DNA of 64,000 nt, from the NCBI RefSeq assembly GCF_000429045.1, contig NZ_AUBC01000005.1, positions 171,947 through 235,946 of the forward strand, written 5' to 3'. A program made the position numbers and the translations under genes. Shown here piece by piece: positions 54,751 through 61,818 of the stretch (position 1 is the stretch's first letter; each line of letters starts with the position of its first letter). Under the pieces are notes generated by a model, which saw only the letters and a list, made by a program, of their open reading frames with translations, searched no databases and was not told the origin of the DNA. The stretch comes from Salinarimonas rosea DSM 21201 (GTDB lineage Bacteria; Pseudomonadota; Alphaproteobacteria; Rhizobiales; Beijerinckiaceae).

Positions 54751-55347
54751 GACGACCGTCGCCTCGCGCGCCGATCCGGCGGTGCGCGGACGCACGAGGA
54801 CACGCCGACCGAGGCGGTGCCGGCGCGTAAGGCGGGCCGCCCTCACCTGCCCGAGCCGCCGCGCGTGGAGACGTCCGTCGACTTCACGGAGCTGCTGCTG
54901 CACCAGGTCGTCGGGTTCGCCACCCGCTTCGTGCAGAGCGTCGCCTCCACCTACACGCAGCGCCATGGGATCGGCCTGCCCGAGCTGCGCACGCTCTTCC
55001 TGCTCGGCCGCCACGGCCGGCTCGCGCCGATCCGCCTCGCGGAGCTCGCGGCGACGGATCGCGGCACGGTGACCCGGGCGCTCAGAACGCTCACGGCCCG
55101 AGGCCTCGTCGTGGTGCGCGCCGACCCCGACCACGGACGCCGCACCGCCGCGCAGCTCACCCCGGACGGCGCCGCCCTGCACGACCATCTGGCGCGCTTC
55201 GTCGAGTGGCGGAATCAATGGCTCAAGAGCCACTTCGAGCAGGAGGAGCTGGCGACGCTGCTCGAGCTCCTCGGACGCCTCGACGACCTCTCACGCCGCC
55301 TGCCGACGGACGCGGTGGAACACGAGAGCATCCGCAGCGACGATTGA
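54739..55347 (+). CDS. MarR-family transcriptional regulator
   Basis: This 202-residue regulator has a long charged N-terminal tail of about 45 residues, then helices and a winged helix. The recognition region includes IRLAELAATDRGTVTRALRT near 101-120 and the wing VVRADPDHGRRTAAQLTPDG near 129-148. Many MarR proteins release DNA on binding phenolic or benzoate-like ligands. It is divergent from the TRAP/dehalogenase operon and shares the palindrome at 54633-54648. The start lies in an unusual tandem repeat (described separately). Confidence 0.87.
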   Translation: MSDQDDRRLARRSGGARTHEDTPTEAVPARKAGRPHLPEPPRVETSVDFTELLLHQVVGFATRFVQSVASTYTQRHGIGLPELRTLFLLGRHGRLAPIRLAELAATDRGTVTRALRTLTARGLVVVRADPDHGRRTAAQLTPDGAALHDHLARFVEWRNQWLKSHFEQEELATLLELLGRLDDLSRRLPTDAVEHESIRSDD

Positions 55348-55467
55348 GAGCCGGATCCGGGACGACGAGACCGACACGCTCGCCCGCCGACCGGCGCCCT
55401 GCGCCGGCACGACGAAGGCCCCCTCGCGGGAGCCCGGAAAGCGTTGCTGCGTATGGATCAGGAGCGC

Positions 55468-55541
55468 TGGAGCGGGTGAAGGGAATCGAACCCTCGTCGT
55501 CAGCTTGGAAGGCTGCTGCTCTACCATTGAGCTACACCCGC
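55468..55541 (-). tRNA. tRNA-Gly (anticodon TCC)
   Basis: This 74-nt tRNA includes an encoded CCA end. The acceptor stem GCGGGTG pairs with CACCCGC. The anticodon loop reads CTTCCAA, giving TCC, and the T arm contains GGGTTCGATTCCC. It reads GGA codons, and by wobble other glycine codons. It lies 32 nt from tRNA-Tyr on the same strand, so the two may share a transcript. Confidence 0.97.
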
Positions 55542-55573
55542 CCGGGCGTGGTGGAGTTCTAGCGCGTCGGAGA

Positions 55574-55659
55574 TGGTGGGGGAAGTAGGACTCGAACCTA
55601 CGAAGGCGTAAGCCAGCGGATTTACAGTCCGCCCCCTTTGCCGCTCGGGACATTCCCCC
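55574..55659 (-). tRNA. tRNA-Tyr (anticodon GTA)
   Basis: This 86-nt class II tRNA has a long variable arm and encoded CCA. The acceptor GGGGGAA pairs with TTCCCCC, the anticodon loop reads CTGTAAA giving GTA, and the T arm contains AGGTTCGAGTCCT. It is the first gene of the tRNA-Tyr/tRNA-Gly pair, divergent from rlmB. Confidence 0.97.
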
Positions 55660-55869
55660 GTCCGCTCCGGCTGCCGATCTCTCGGTGCGCCGGGCCGCGC
55701 CCGACGCCTCGGCCGTGGCGTGGGGGCTCTTATGGTGACCCCGGCGGGACGTGTCAACGGCGAAATCGCGCGCATCCGCCCGATTTGGGGACGGGCAGCG
55801 AGCGCCGCGGCCTTGACCACGGCGCGCTCGACGCGCATGCCCTCGCCAGCACCGACCGGAGCCGCACCC

Positions 55870-56709
55870 GTGCCAGACGATCGCAAGCCGCCTCGCAAGC
55901 CCCCCGGCAAGCCGCCGCACGCCCGCGGCGCGAACGGGCGCATCGGCCCCGGCGCGCGGGCGCGTTCCCGCGGGCCGCGCGCACGCGCGCCGCGTCCGGA
56001 TCTCGACGACGCCGTCGTGCTCTACGGATGGCACCCCGTCGCGGAGGCGCTGCGCAACGGCAAGCGGACGATCCATCGCCTGCTCGCCACCGAGAACGCC
56101 GCGCGCCGGCTCGCCGAGGAGCTGCCCGGCATCGCCGCGAGCCCGCAGATCGTGCGCCCCGGCGAGATCGACGCGCTGCTCGCCCCCGACGCCGTGCACC
56201 AGGGGCTCTACGCCGAGGCCGAGCCGCTGGAGGGCTACGACCTCGACACCCTGCCCGACGACGCGCTCGTGCTCGCGCTCGACCAGATCACCGACCCGCA
56301 CAACGTCGGCGCCATCGTGCGCACCGCCGCCGCTTTCGGCGTCACGGCGATCCTGACGACGGCGCGGCATTCGCCGGCGGCGACGGGGGTGCTGGCGAAG
56401 TCCGCCTCGGGAGGGCTGGAGCACGTCCCGTTCGTGGTCGTGAAGAACCTGGGCGACGCGCTCGACCGGCTCGGCGAGCGCGGCTTCCTCCGCGTCGGCC
56501 TCGATTCGGAAGGCGAGGAGACGTTCGAGAGCCTCGCCGCGCGCCGGCCGGCCCTGCTCGTGCTGGGGGCCGAGGGCAAGGGCCTGCGGGCGCGCACGCG
56601 CTCGCTGTGCGACGCCGTCGCCCGGCTCGACATGGCGGGCGCCATCAAGAGCCTCAACGTCTCCAACGCCGCCGCGATCGCGCTCTACGCGCTGACGCGG
56701 CGGCTGTGA
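55870..56709 (+). CDS. rlmB: 23S rRNA (guanosine-2'-O-)-methyltransferase RlmB, SpoU family
   Basis: RlmB methylates the 2'-O of G2251 in the peptidyl-transferase loop of 23S rRNA. The SpoU motifs are clear: motif 1 LDQITDPHNVGAIVRTAAAF, motif 2 LLVLGAEGKGLR and motif 3 AGAIKSLNVSNAAAIALY, near 145, 230 and 257. A substrate-recognition domain begins with LYGWHPVAEALRNGKRTIHR. The N-terminal 45 residues are Pro/Arg-rich. I prefer the GTG at 55870, which has GGAG 8 nt upstream; ATG at 55837 is an alternative without such a site. A related 2'-O-methyltransferase specificity cannot be excluded. Confidence 0.88.
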   Translation: MPDDRKPPRKPPGKPPHARGANGRIGPGARARSRGPRARAPRPDLDDAVVLYGWHPVAEALRNGKRTIHRLLATENAARRLAEELPGIAASPQIVRPGEIDALLAPDAVHQGLYAEAEPLEGYDLDTLPDDALVLALDQITDPHNVGAIVRTAAAFGVTAILTTARHSPAATGVLAKSASGGLEHVPFVVVKNLGDALDRLGERGFLRVGLDSEGEETFESLAARRPALLVLGAEGKGLRARTRSLCDAVARLDMAGAIKSLNVSNAAAIALYALTRRL

Positions 56710-56721
56710 CGCGCAGCCGCG

Positions 56722-57036
56722 TCAGGACGGGTCGACGAGGACGGTCCCCGCCGCCTCGATGACGTAGATCGCCGGCGGCTCGACCGGAGCGGGACGTATG
56801 CCGGTCACCGCGGGCACGCCCCGGGTGACGACGATCTCGCGCGGGGCGGGCGTGCGCGGCGCGAGCACGACGCGGCCCTCGTCGGTGCGCAGCACCGGCG
56901 CCTCGACGGTGGAGGCGATCACCTGGTCGCGATGCGCCGCGTCCCACGCGCATTGTGCGGCGGCCGGGCCGGCGGCGAGGAGGCCGAGCGCGAGCGCGCC
57001 CGACGCGGTGCCCTTGACGACGATGGATGCACGCAT
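56722..57036 (-). CDS. Small secreted protein of unknown function
   Basis: This 104-residue protein has a signal peptide (KGTASGALALGLLAAGPAAA, then Q; cut near 28). The mature part of about 76 residues is rich in Val, Pro and Arg and has one Cys (QCAWDAAHRDQV). I recognise no family. It is convergent with rlmB. A near-consensus CtrA box (TGAA-N7-TTAAC) lies 26 nt upstream of its start, which would make it cell-cycle controlled; this is inference. Confidence 0.65.
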   Translation of the reverse strand: MRASIVVKGTASGALALGLLAAGPAAAQCAWDAAHRDQVIASTVEAPVLRTDEGRVVLAPRTPAPREIVVTRGVPAVTGIRPAPVEPPAIYVIEAAGTVLVDPS

Positions 57037-57061
57037 GACGACCGCTCCCTCTTCGTTATGG

Positions 57062-57077
57062 TGAACGAGAGGTTAAC
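57062..57077. promoter_or_regulatory. Near-consensus CtrA box upstream of the small secreted protein
   Basis: TGAA-CGAGAGG-TTAAC matches the CtrA full-site form TTAA-N7-TTAA with one mismatch. It lies 26-41 nt before the minus-strand start at 57036, where a -35-overlapping activator would sit. Confidence 0.4.
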
Positions 57078-57131
57078 CCGAACCGCCGCGCGCGTCGCCC
57101 GCTGCTTTTCGCCGCAGCAGGCCCTCCCCGC

Positions 57132-57659
57132 TCAGCCGCCGCCGAAGGCGGAGCGGATCAGCCATTGCTGCATGGCGACCGGGCTGTCCGCCGCCGGCTT
57201 GGGCTCGGCGATCGCCTCGGACATGACGCCGTCGAGGTGAACGATGCGGGCATGCATGCGCACGCTCGTGCCGATCAGCTCCTTGAGGCGCTCCGGCAGC
57301 GCGGCGGCGTCGAAGACCGGGCTCGCGCTCTCCTGCCGGGTCAGGCGCACGCGGGTCTTCTCCTTGAGCGCCTCCTCCGCCGTGATCTCGCCCTCGGCGA
57401 CGGCGCGCTGGACGAGGAGCCACGAGGCGATCTGCATCAGGCGCGTGGTCAGCCGCATGCTCTCGCTGGCGTAGGTGAGCGCCGCCTGGCGCGGAAGCGT
57501 CCGCGATTCCTCGCGGCCCTGCCCGTCGAGATAGGCGGCCGTCTCCTCCACTAGCGCCATCCCGTCGCGGAACAGCGCACGGAACGCGTCGGAGTGCACG
57601 AAGGTCCGCCCGAAATCGACCGGATCGCGGGTGTCCCGGAAAGTGATGTCCGCGTTCAT
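57132..57659 (-). CDS. rcdA: RcdA-like protease adaptor (DUF1465), regulator of CtrA degradation
   Basis: RcdA is a ClpXP adaptor in Caulobacter that, with CpdR and PopA, helps deliver CtrA for degradation at the cell pole. This 175-residue helical protein carries the signature FRDGMALVEETAAYLDGQGR near 31-50. The ALTYASESMRLTTRLMQIAS stretch near 60-79 is diagnostic of DUF1465, and WLLVQRAVAEGEIT follows it. A C-terminal flexible tail ends LIRSAFGGG. The start ATG fits family length. A TTAACCAC-type CtrA half-site lies about 116 nt upstream, consistent with CtrA control of rcdA in other species. Confidence 0.85.
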   Translation of the reverse strand: MNADITFRDTRDPVDFGRTFVHSDAFRALFRDGMALVEETAAYLDGQGREESRTLPRQAALTYASESMRLTTRLMQIASWLLVQRAVAEGEITAEEALKEKTRVRLTRQESASPVFDAAALPERLKELIGTSVRMHARIVHLDGVMSEAIAEPKPAADSPVAMQQWLIRSAFGGG

Positions 57660-57774
57660 GTGCCGCCTCCTGACGAAAATTTGTCTCGAATTGTGCCGGC
57701 ACGATACGACGCGCGGCTTTCCCGAGTCGTTGGAGCAAGGCTAGCGCCGAACGCGCCCGCGCGCTCCGTTAGGA

Positions 57775-57790
57775 TGTGGTTAACGTTAAC
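57775..57790 (-). promoter_or_regulatory. CtrA half-site and GTTAACGTTAAC palindrome upstream of rcdA
   Basis: On the minus strand the sequence reads GTTAACGTTAACCACA. It contains TTAACCAC, one base from the TTAACCAT half-site class of CtrA targets, embedded in a perfect 12-nt palindrome (57779-57790). It is 116-131 nt upstream of the rcdA start. Confidence 0.45.
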
Positions 57791-57954
57791 GGGACGAGAA
57801 CGGCATGCCCGGCTCCGTCACATCCCTCGGGAGGCGGGCCGCGGGGCGGACCGGAGGAGGCGAGCGGCGGGCGTCCCGCCGTCGGACACCTCGCCCGCAC
57901 GCGCCGATCTCACGGCGGTCGCCCGCCCGTCCGCCGGTGGCGGGACGGCGCGCA

Positions 57955-57982
57955 CAAAAAAGAGCCGCCGTGAGGCGGCTCT
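57955..57982 (-). terminator. Intrinsic terminator between DUF1192 and rcdA genes
   Basis: On the minus strand, a perfect 9-bp stem AGAGCCGCC/GGCGGCTCT with a 4-nt loop is directly followed by TTTTTT. It is one of the two strongest intrinsic terminators in the window. It lies 183 nt past the DUF1192 stop and about 300 nt before rcdA. Confidence 0.88.
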
Positions 57983-58060
57983 GAAGTCGTCAACAGGGAG
58001 GCGTCAAACAGAGTGGACAGGAGCCACTCGCATCCAGAAGGACTGGATACCCATATTCAT
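57955..58060 (-). ncRNA. Candidate CtrA-driven small RNA or leader-peptide transcript
   Basis: Reading the minus strand from about 58060, three stem-loops follow in order: ATCCAG/CTGGAT (58032-58048), GAGTGG/CCACTC (58011-58029) and the strong terminator stem with U6 (57955-57982). An ATG at 58058-58060 opens an 18-codon frame ending at 58004 (MNMGIQSFWMRVAPVHSV), without an obvious ribosome site. A perfect CtrA box lies just upstream (58073-58087). A roughly 100-nt regulatory RNA is therefore plausible. It could instead be the 3' UTR of the DUF1192 gene. Confidence 0.4.
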
Positions 58061-58072
58061 GAAGCAGGAAGC

Positions 58073-58087
58073 TTAACGACGCGTTAA
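58073..58087. promoter_or_regulatory. Perfect CtrA full-site box (TTAA-N7-TTAA)
   Basis: TTAACGACGCGTTAA matches the CtrA consensus TTAA-N7-TTAA exactly and is nearly palindromic, so it can be read in both directions. It is 13 nt upstream of the small mini-ORF/hairpin transcript on the minus strand. The nearest plus-strand gene start is 435 nt away, so the minus direction is favoured. Confidence 0.6.
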
Positions 58088-58164
58088 TGCGCGGCGAGAA
58101 ACACGAGCGACCTGGCCGATTTCGGCACACGCGCCGAGGCACTGCGGCCCGCTCCGCGGCAGTC

Positions 58165-58371
58165 TCAGGTCGCGGGCTTGAAGAAGGCGTCCGCGGCCGT
58201 GCGCGAGACCTGCTTCTTCGCCTTCGCCTCGCGCAGGCGCCCGATCTCCGTCTCCATCGCCGCGATGCGCTCGTCGAGCTCCTCGATCGAGAGATGCGCG
58301 AGATCCTGCCCGATCACGTGCGTGTCGGGGCGGGGCCGCGGCAGCTCCTCGCCGAAGGGATCGATGGACAT
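58165..58371 (-). CDS. DUF1192 family small protein
   Basis: This 68-residue protein matches the alphaproteobacterial DUF1192 family. It starts MSIDPFGEELPRPRPDTHVI, then has a short coiled coil, LSIEELDERIAAMETEIGRL near 27-46, and a basic C terminus. Members are widespread in Hyphomicrobiales and Rhodobacterales, usually near DUF1465 and the DUF1013 regulator as here, but have no established role. The ATG at 58369-58371 gives the usual length. Confidence 0.85.
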   Translation of the reverse strand: MSIDPFGEELPRPRPDTHVIGQDLAHLSIEELDERIAAMETEIGRLREAKAKKQVSRTAADAFFKPAT

Positions 58372-58521
58372 GTCCGTCTCCTCCGCGCCGATGATCGGGC
58401 CGGGATGATAGCGCGCCCCGTCCCCGATGGCCAACCCCGCGGGCGCGATCGCACGGCTTGCCAATCCGCGCGGGGGCGTGTCACCTCGCCGGCACGAGAC
58501 CGATCGCGAGGGAGCCGAGCC

Positions 58522-59538
58522 GTGGCGGAGACGACGAGCGACACCATCCCGCAGACGATGCATGCCGTGGTCGCCGAGGGCGGCGGCGGGCCGGAGGTCC
58601 TGACGCTCGTCGAGCGCCCCGTGCCGACGCCCGGGCCCGGCGAGATCCTGGTGAAGGTCGCGGCGGCGGGCATCAACCGGCCCGACGTGATCCAGCGCGA
58701 GGGGAACTACCCCCCTCCCCCCGGTGCGCCGGACGTGCTCGGCCTCGAGATCGCGGGCACCGTCGTCGCCCGCGGGCCGGGCGCGCAGCGCTGGGCGGTG
58801 GGCGACGCGGTGATGGCCCTCGTCCCCGGCGGGGGCTACGCGCCGTACTGCCTCGCGCACGAGGACAACACGCTGCCGGTGCCCGCGGGCCTCTCGATGA
58901 TCGAGGCCGGCGCGATCCCGGAGACCTACTTCACGGTCTGGACCAACGTGTTCGACCGCGGACGGCTCGCCGCGGGCGAGACGCTCCTCGTCCACGGCGG
59001 CTCCTCGGGGATCGGCACCACCGCGATCCAGCTCGCCAAGGCCTTCGGCGCGCGGGTGATCGTCACGGCGGGCTCCGCCGAGAAGTGCGACCGCTGCCTC
59101 GCGCTCGGCGCCGACCGGGCGGTGAACTACCGGGAGGAGGACTACGTCGCCGCCGCCAAGGACTTCACCGACGGGCGCGGCGTCGATCTCATCCTCGACA
59201 TGGTCGGCGGCGACTACATCCCGCGCAACTACGAGGCCGCGGCGGTGGAAGGCCGGATCGTGCAGATCGCCTTCCTGAAGAGCCCCAAGGTCGAGGTCGA
59301 CTACCGTCGCCTGATGATGAAGCGGCTCACCCACACCGGCTCGACGCTCCGCCCGCGCTCGGTCGCCCAGAAGGCCGAGATCGCCGCCGCGCTCGCCCGC
59401 GAGGTGATCCCGCTCATCGGCCAGGGCCGCTGCCGGCCGGTGATCGATTCGACCTATCCCCTGGAGCAGGTGCGCGAGGCGCATGCGCGGATGGATTCGA
59501 GCGCGCATGTGGGGAAGATCGTGCTGACGATGGCTTAG
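58522..59538 (+). CDS. NAD(P)H-quinone oxidoreductase, MDR family (PIG3-like)
   Basis: This 338-residue MDR protein has the GroES-like half with AAAGINRPDVIQREGNYPPP near 50-69. The Rossmann half contains LLVHGGSSGIGTTAIQLAKA near 155-174. The RLMMKRLTHTGSTLRPRS segment near 270-287 is typical of PIG3/quinone oxidoreductases. No zinc ligands are seen. The GTG at 58522 has GGGAG upstream. It reduces quinones or small enones with NADPH by family. Placement next to DUF1192 and trcR is conserved in related genomes as far as I know, but gives no direct functional link. Confidence 0.87.
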   Translation: MAETTSDTIPQTMHAVVAEGGGGPEVLTLVERPVPTPGPGEILVKVAAAGINRPDVIQREGNYPPPPGAPDVLGLEIAGTVVARGPGAQRWAVGDAVMALVPGGGYAPYCLAHEDNTLPVPAGLSMIEAGAIPETYFTVWTNVFDRGRLAAGETLLVHGGSSGIGTTAIQLAKAFGARVIVTAGSAEKCDRCLALGADRAVNYREEDYVAAAKDFTDGRGVDLILDMVGGDYIPRNYEAAAVEGRIVQIAFLKSPKVEVDYRRLMMKRLTHTGSTLRPRSVAQKAEIAAALAREVIPLIGQGRCRPVIDSTYPLEQVREAHARMDSSAHVGKIVLTMA

Positions 59539-59726
59539 CGCGCCCCCGCCCCCGCGCATCCTCGTTGCGCCCCGCGCGCGAAACGCCTATATTCTCCCCG
59601 TCCCCTCACAATCGGGTACGTCGTCGCTCCGGCCGCAGGCCGGGTCGGAGCACGGAGAAGGTTTGCCGCGCGCAGGCGCATCGCGAGAGATCCGCGGTCC
59701 CGCGCTCGTTTCCAGGAGGAAGTCCC

Positions 59727-60461
59727 GTGTCCGCTGCCGTTCCCTTGATGCCGAAGGCGACCGCCGTCTGGCTCGTCGAGAACACGTCGCTGACGTTCGA
59801 TCAGATCGCCGACTTCTGCAAGCTCCACCCGCTCGAGGTGAAGGGCATCGCCGACGGCGAGGTGGCGGCCGGCATCAAGGGCGCGAACCCGATCACCACG
59901 GGCCAGCTGACGCACGAGGAGATCGAGAAGGCGCAGAAGCATCCGGAATACCGGCTCAAGATCGCGCCGCCGAAGGTGCGCCTGCCCGAGATCAAGACCA
60001 AGCGCGGCCCGCGCTACACCCCGGTCTCGCGTCGCCAGGACCGGCCCAACGCCATCCTCTGGCTGCTGCGTAACCATCCGGAGCTCAAGGACGCGCAGAT
60101 CATGCGCCTCGTCGGCACGACCAAGACGACGATCCAGCAGATCCGCGAGCGCACGCACTGGAACTCGGCCTCGCTCTCCCCGCTCGACCCGGTCACGCTG
60201 GGCCTGTGCTCGCAGATCGACCTCGACCTCGAGGTCCAGCGCGCCGCCAAGGACCGTCCGCCCGCGCCCGCCGGCGAGGGCGGCCAGACGCTGCTGCCGG
60301 CCGACGTCTCGACCGATCCGGGCTACCAGCCTCCGGAGGAGGAGGAGTACGGCGGCTACGGCGCCCAGCGCCGCCGCGAGGTGGAGGAGCGCGCGGAGGC
60401 CGACACGGTGTTCGCCAAGCTGAAGAACCTCAAGGGACCGGAGGACGAGGAGGAGGAGTGA
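59727..60461 (+). CDS. trcR: Cell-cycle transcriptional regulator TrcR (DUF1013)
   Basis: This 244-residue alphaproteobacterial protein matches DUF1013. It has MPKATAVWLVENTSLTFDQI then ADFCKLHPLEVKGIADGEVA near 8-47, and a second putative helix-turn-helix, NHPELKDAQIMRLVGTTKTT near 115-134. The acidic C-terminal tail ends GPEDEEEE. TrcR is annotated as a cell-cycle regulator in Alphaproteobacteria. The GTG at 59727 has AGGAGG at ideal spacing; an internal ATG at 59748 lacks one. A terminator follows 37 nt after the stop. Confidence 0.85.
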   Translation: MSAAVPLMPKATAVWLVENTSLTFDQIADFCKLHPLEVKGIADGEVAAGIKGANPITTGQLTHEEIEKAQKHPEYRLKIAPPKVRLPEIKTKRGPRYTPVSRRQDRPNAILWLLRNHPELKDAQIMRLVGTTKTTIQQIRERTHWNSASLSPLDPVTLGLCSQIDLDLEVQRAAKDRPPAPAGEGGQTLLPADVSTDPGYQPPEEEEYGGYGAQRRREVEERAEADTVFAKLKNLKGPEDEEEE

Positions 60462-60497
60462 TCCTCCGCCTCGCCGATCCGCGCGACCTTTTTCGAA

Positions 60498-60524
60498 GGG
60501 GCGGTCCCGCGGGGTCGCCCTTTT
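60498..60524 (+). terminator. Intrinsic terminator after trcR
   Basis: A stem GGGCG/CGCCC enclosing an inner CCC/GGG pair with a 3-nt loop is followed by TTTT (60521-60524). It lies between convergent trcR and the LysR gene; the T-run serves the plus-strand transcript. Confidence 0.7.
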
Positions 60525-60525
60525 C

Positions 60526-61437
60526 TCATCTGCCCTCACCCGCCTGTCGCACCCCATCCTCGCGCGCCTCGCGGCGCAGCCAGTCCGCGAAGGCCACCGC
60601 GCTCGGGCGCATGCGGCCGGGACGGCGCACCAGCCAGTAGCCGGCCGTCGGCGTCAGGGTGGCGTCGTCGAACAGGGCGACGAGCCGTCCGGCCGCCAGG
60701 TCCGCCTCCACCAGCATGCGCGCCGTGAGGCCGATCCCCTGGCCCTCCCGCAGGGCGGCGATGGCGATGTGACCCGGCAGGTGATGGATGTCCCGTTTCT
60801 GGCCCGCGGAGAGCCCGCGCGCCGCGAGCCAAGCGTGCCACTCGCCGAGCCCGAGCTCCTGGATCCAGGGGTAGCGCAGGAGATCCTCCGGCTCGCGGAT
60901 CGGCCCGGATCCGACGAGCTCCGGCGTGGCGACCACGACCTTCGGCGAAATGAGCAGCCGCTCCGCCTCGACGCCCTCCCAGCCGCCCTCGCCGTAGCGC
61001 ACGGCGAGATCGAAGTCGGACCGGGCGAGGTCCACCATCTTCGCGCTGGGGTTGATCATCAGCTCGATGTCCGGATGCTCGGTGCGGAAAGCGCCGAGCC
61101 GCGGCGCGAGGAAGCTCGCAGCGAAGCCCGTCGTGGTCGTCACCTGCACCGGCCGCTCGGCCGCGCCGGCGATCAGCGCACCGACGCCCTCGCGGATCAG
61201 GTCCATCGCCTCGCGCAGGCTGGCGGCGAGCCGCTCGCCCTCGGGCGTGAGCGCGAGGCCCCGGCCCTCGCGGCGCATCAGCGTGAGGCCCAGCCGCTCC
61301 TCGAGGGCGCGCACCTGCTGCGCGATCGCCGCGTGCGTGACGTTGAGCTCGCGCCCCGCGGCGGAGAACCCGCCGTGGCGCGCGGCCGCCTCGAAGGCTC
61401 GAAGCATGGAGAGCGGGGGCAGGTCGGACCAGTCCAT
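60526..61437 (-). CDS. LysR-family regulator, GcvA-like
   Basis: This 303-residue LysR protein starts MDWSDLPPLSMLRAFEAAAR, the GcvA-type N terminus. The helix-turn-helix is FSAAGRELNVTHAAIAQQVR near 24-43, followed by ALEERLGLTLMRREGR. The effector domain includes VQVTTTTGFAASFLAPRLGA near 95-114, typical of GcvA-like proteins. It is divergent from a DUF1127 gene, a pairing seen often in Alpha- and Gammaproteobacteria, so control of that gene is likely. The ATG at 61435-61437 is preferred over upstream starts that add a Cys-rich, non-homologous tail. Confidence 0.88.
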   Translation of the reverse strand: MDWSDLPPLSMLRAFEAAARHGGFSAAGRELNVTHAAIAQQVRALEERLGLTLMRREGRGLALTPEGERLAASLREAMDLIREGVGALIAGAAERPVQVTTTTGFAASFLAPRLGAFRTEHPDIELMINPSAKMVDLARSDFDLAVRYGEGGWEGVEAERLLISPKVVVATPELVGSGPIREPEDLLRYPWIQELGLGEWHAWLAARGLSAGQKRDIHHLPGHIAIAALREGQGIGLTARMLVEADLAAGRLVALFDDATLTPTAGYWLVRRPGRMRPSAVAFADWLRREAREDGVRQAGEGR

Positions 61438-61538
61438 CTGAAAGCCCTGCTTACAGCATGCGAGAAACGCCGACTCGCAGCCGGTCCAGCATAGCGCCAT
61501 CACTCCCTTCCGACACACCGGAAAACGGAGCGCGCGCC

Positions 61539-61790
61539 ATGACTGCCGGGACGAAAGGAGCTTACAGGACGACCGATGACGCGGGCACGCGGGCGACGCG
61601 CGCGCCGTCTTTCGGCGCAGCTCTCCGGCGCCGTGCCGGATCGCTCCTCGCCCCCGTCCGCGACGCGTGCCGGAACGCTCGGGAACGCAAGCTTCTCACC
61701 GAGCTGGACGCGCGTCTCGCGCGCGATATCGGTCTTCCCGACGAGCGCGCCCTGCCGCCGCCGACCGCACGCGTGCCGGATTTCTGGTGA
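61539..61790 (+). CDS. DUF1127 family small protein
   Basis: This 83-residue basic protein ends in a DUF1127 (YjiS-like) motif, ARERKLLTELDARLARDIGL, near 50-69, followed by PDERALPPP. Small DUF1127 proteins in Agrobacterium and Rhodobacter affect phosphate, carbon or stress responses and RNA turnover, but no single function applies. The ATG at 61539 is chosen since upstream codons are not conserved in character. It is divergent from the GcvA-like regulator across about 100 nt. Confidence 0.78.
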   Translation: MTAGTKGAYRTTDDAGTRATRAPSFGAALRRRAGSLLAPVRDACRNARERKLLTELDARLARDIGLPDERALPPPTARVPDFW

Positions 61791-61818
61791 GGCTGGGTCG
61801 CGGCGCCGTCGCGACCGC

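Noticed and set aside
57776-57973. Plus-strand 65-codon frame upstream of the terminator near 57.96 kb
   Set aside because: Low-complexity Arg/Gly/Pro sequence running into the terminator stem; no ribosome site.
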